Positions 5,943 through 6,161 of a stretch of 6,161 bases of DNA are shown piece after piece; the stretch's first letter is position 1; each line of letters starts with the position of its first letter. This DNA is from an uncultured Desulfovibrio sp. GTDB lineage: Bacteria; Desulfobacterota; Desulfovibrionia; Desulfovibrionales; Desulfovibrionaceae. The position numbers and the translations under genes are program-made. The notes below the pieces were generated by a model. That model was not told where the DNA came from. It searched no databases and saw only the letters and a program-made list of their open reading frames with translations. Location of the stretch: contig CAMWTD010000135.1 in the NCBI GenBank assembly GCA_947177085.1, positions 1-6,161 of the forward strand, in the 5' to 3' direction.

Positions 5943-6161
5943 TCAGGAGACAGGGGGCCCCTGCATGTCCTCCGGGATCTTTTTGCCGCGCGGGATGGTC
6001 TCCATGCCGAGGTCATGCCGGTATCCGGCCTTGCCCAGGAGCCAGCCCGCATAGGCCGTCATGACGGCATTGTCCGTGCAGAGCGCGGGCGCGGGCACGA
6101 GGCACTCGCCGCCGCGGCGGCGCATGAGCCCTGCCATGCGCTCCCGCAGGAGGGAATTGGC
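5943..6161 (-). CDS. tsaD: TsaD, tRNA N6-adenosine threonylcarbamoyltransferase, C-terminal fragment
   Basis: The last 72 codons and the TGA stop are present; the rest lies beyond the right edge, and the full protein is normally about 340-360 residues. TsaD (Kae1/Gcp family) transfers threonylcarbamoyl from threonylcarbamoyl-AMP to A37 of tRNAs that read ANN codons, working with TsaB and TsaE in the cytoplasm. The fragment opens with ANSLLRERM, the end of the conserved nucleotide-site loop. It continues with LCTDNAVMTAYAGWLL, whose Asp30 of the fragment corresponds to a metal ligand. It finishes with HDLGMETIPRGKKIPEDM, a typical TsaD tail. The frame is open to the window end and nothing suggests damage. 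It is separated from hflK by a hairpin and a promoter, so it is probably a different transcription unit. Confidence 0.95.
   Translation of the reverse strand, partial: ANSLLRERMAGLMRRRGGECLVPAPALCTDNAVMTAYAGWLLGKAGYRHDLGMETIPRGKKIPEDMQGPPVS

Noticed and set aside
5951..5963. Palindromic CAGGGGGCCCCTG near the end of tsaD
   Set aside because: It lies within the tsaD coding region, has a one-base centre that cannot form a hairpin loop, and is explained by the Gln-Gly-Pro-Pro codons.

Overview
This GC-rich window reads entirely on the minus strand, so the genes run right to left. It looks like core chromosome from a high-GC proteobacterium. A sulfate reducer of the Desulfovibrionaceae is my best guess, based on the protein style (HflK/HflC, a CI-type regulator, an MltB-like lipoprotein) and tight gene packing. 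I could not run a search, so the taxonomy is an inference.

Right edge (5943-6161): the last 72 codons of tsaD, the tRNA threonylcarbamoyl-adenosine synthase subunit. It is followed by a 139-base gap that holds a strong hairpin just after the tsaD stop (5914-5935). The gap also holds a near-consensus sigma-70 promoter firing leftward (TTGACC, 17-base spacer, TATAAA; 5872-5900). A small dyad (5855-5868) sits on the predicted transcription start.

The rest (5803 down to 1) looks like one operon of six genes: hflK, hflC, a CI/LexA-like repressor, an MltB-family lytic transglycosylase lipoprotein, a FabF-type ketoacyl-ACP synthase, and the N-terminal half of an AMP-forming acyl ligase that runs off the left edge. 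Junctions are very tight. ATGA overlaps join hflK/hflC, transglycosylase/fabF and fabF/ligase. There is 1 base between repressor and transglycosylase, and 19 bases between hflC and the repressor. Every start has a Shine-Dalgarno sequence.

Most of the products have an envelope theme. HflK and HflC form the membrane SPFH assembly that controls the FtsH protease. The transglycosylase trims peptidoglycan. FabF and the acyl ligase point to fatty-acyl chain building or activation. The repressor is the odd member: its C-terminal S24 domain has lost both catalytic residues, so it should not self-cleave. The dyad over the promoter start is a plausible but untested operator for it.

I see no mobile element, CRISPR array, tRNA or rRNA. 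Apart from the degenerate repressor, the divergent ligase motif and the promoter dyad, the window is ordinary chromosome.
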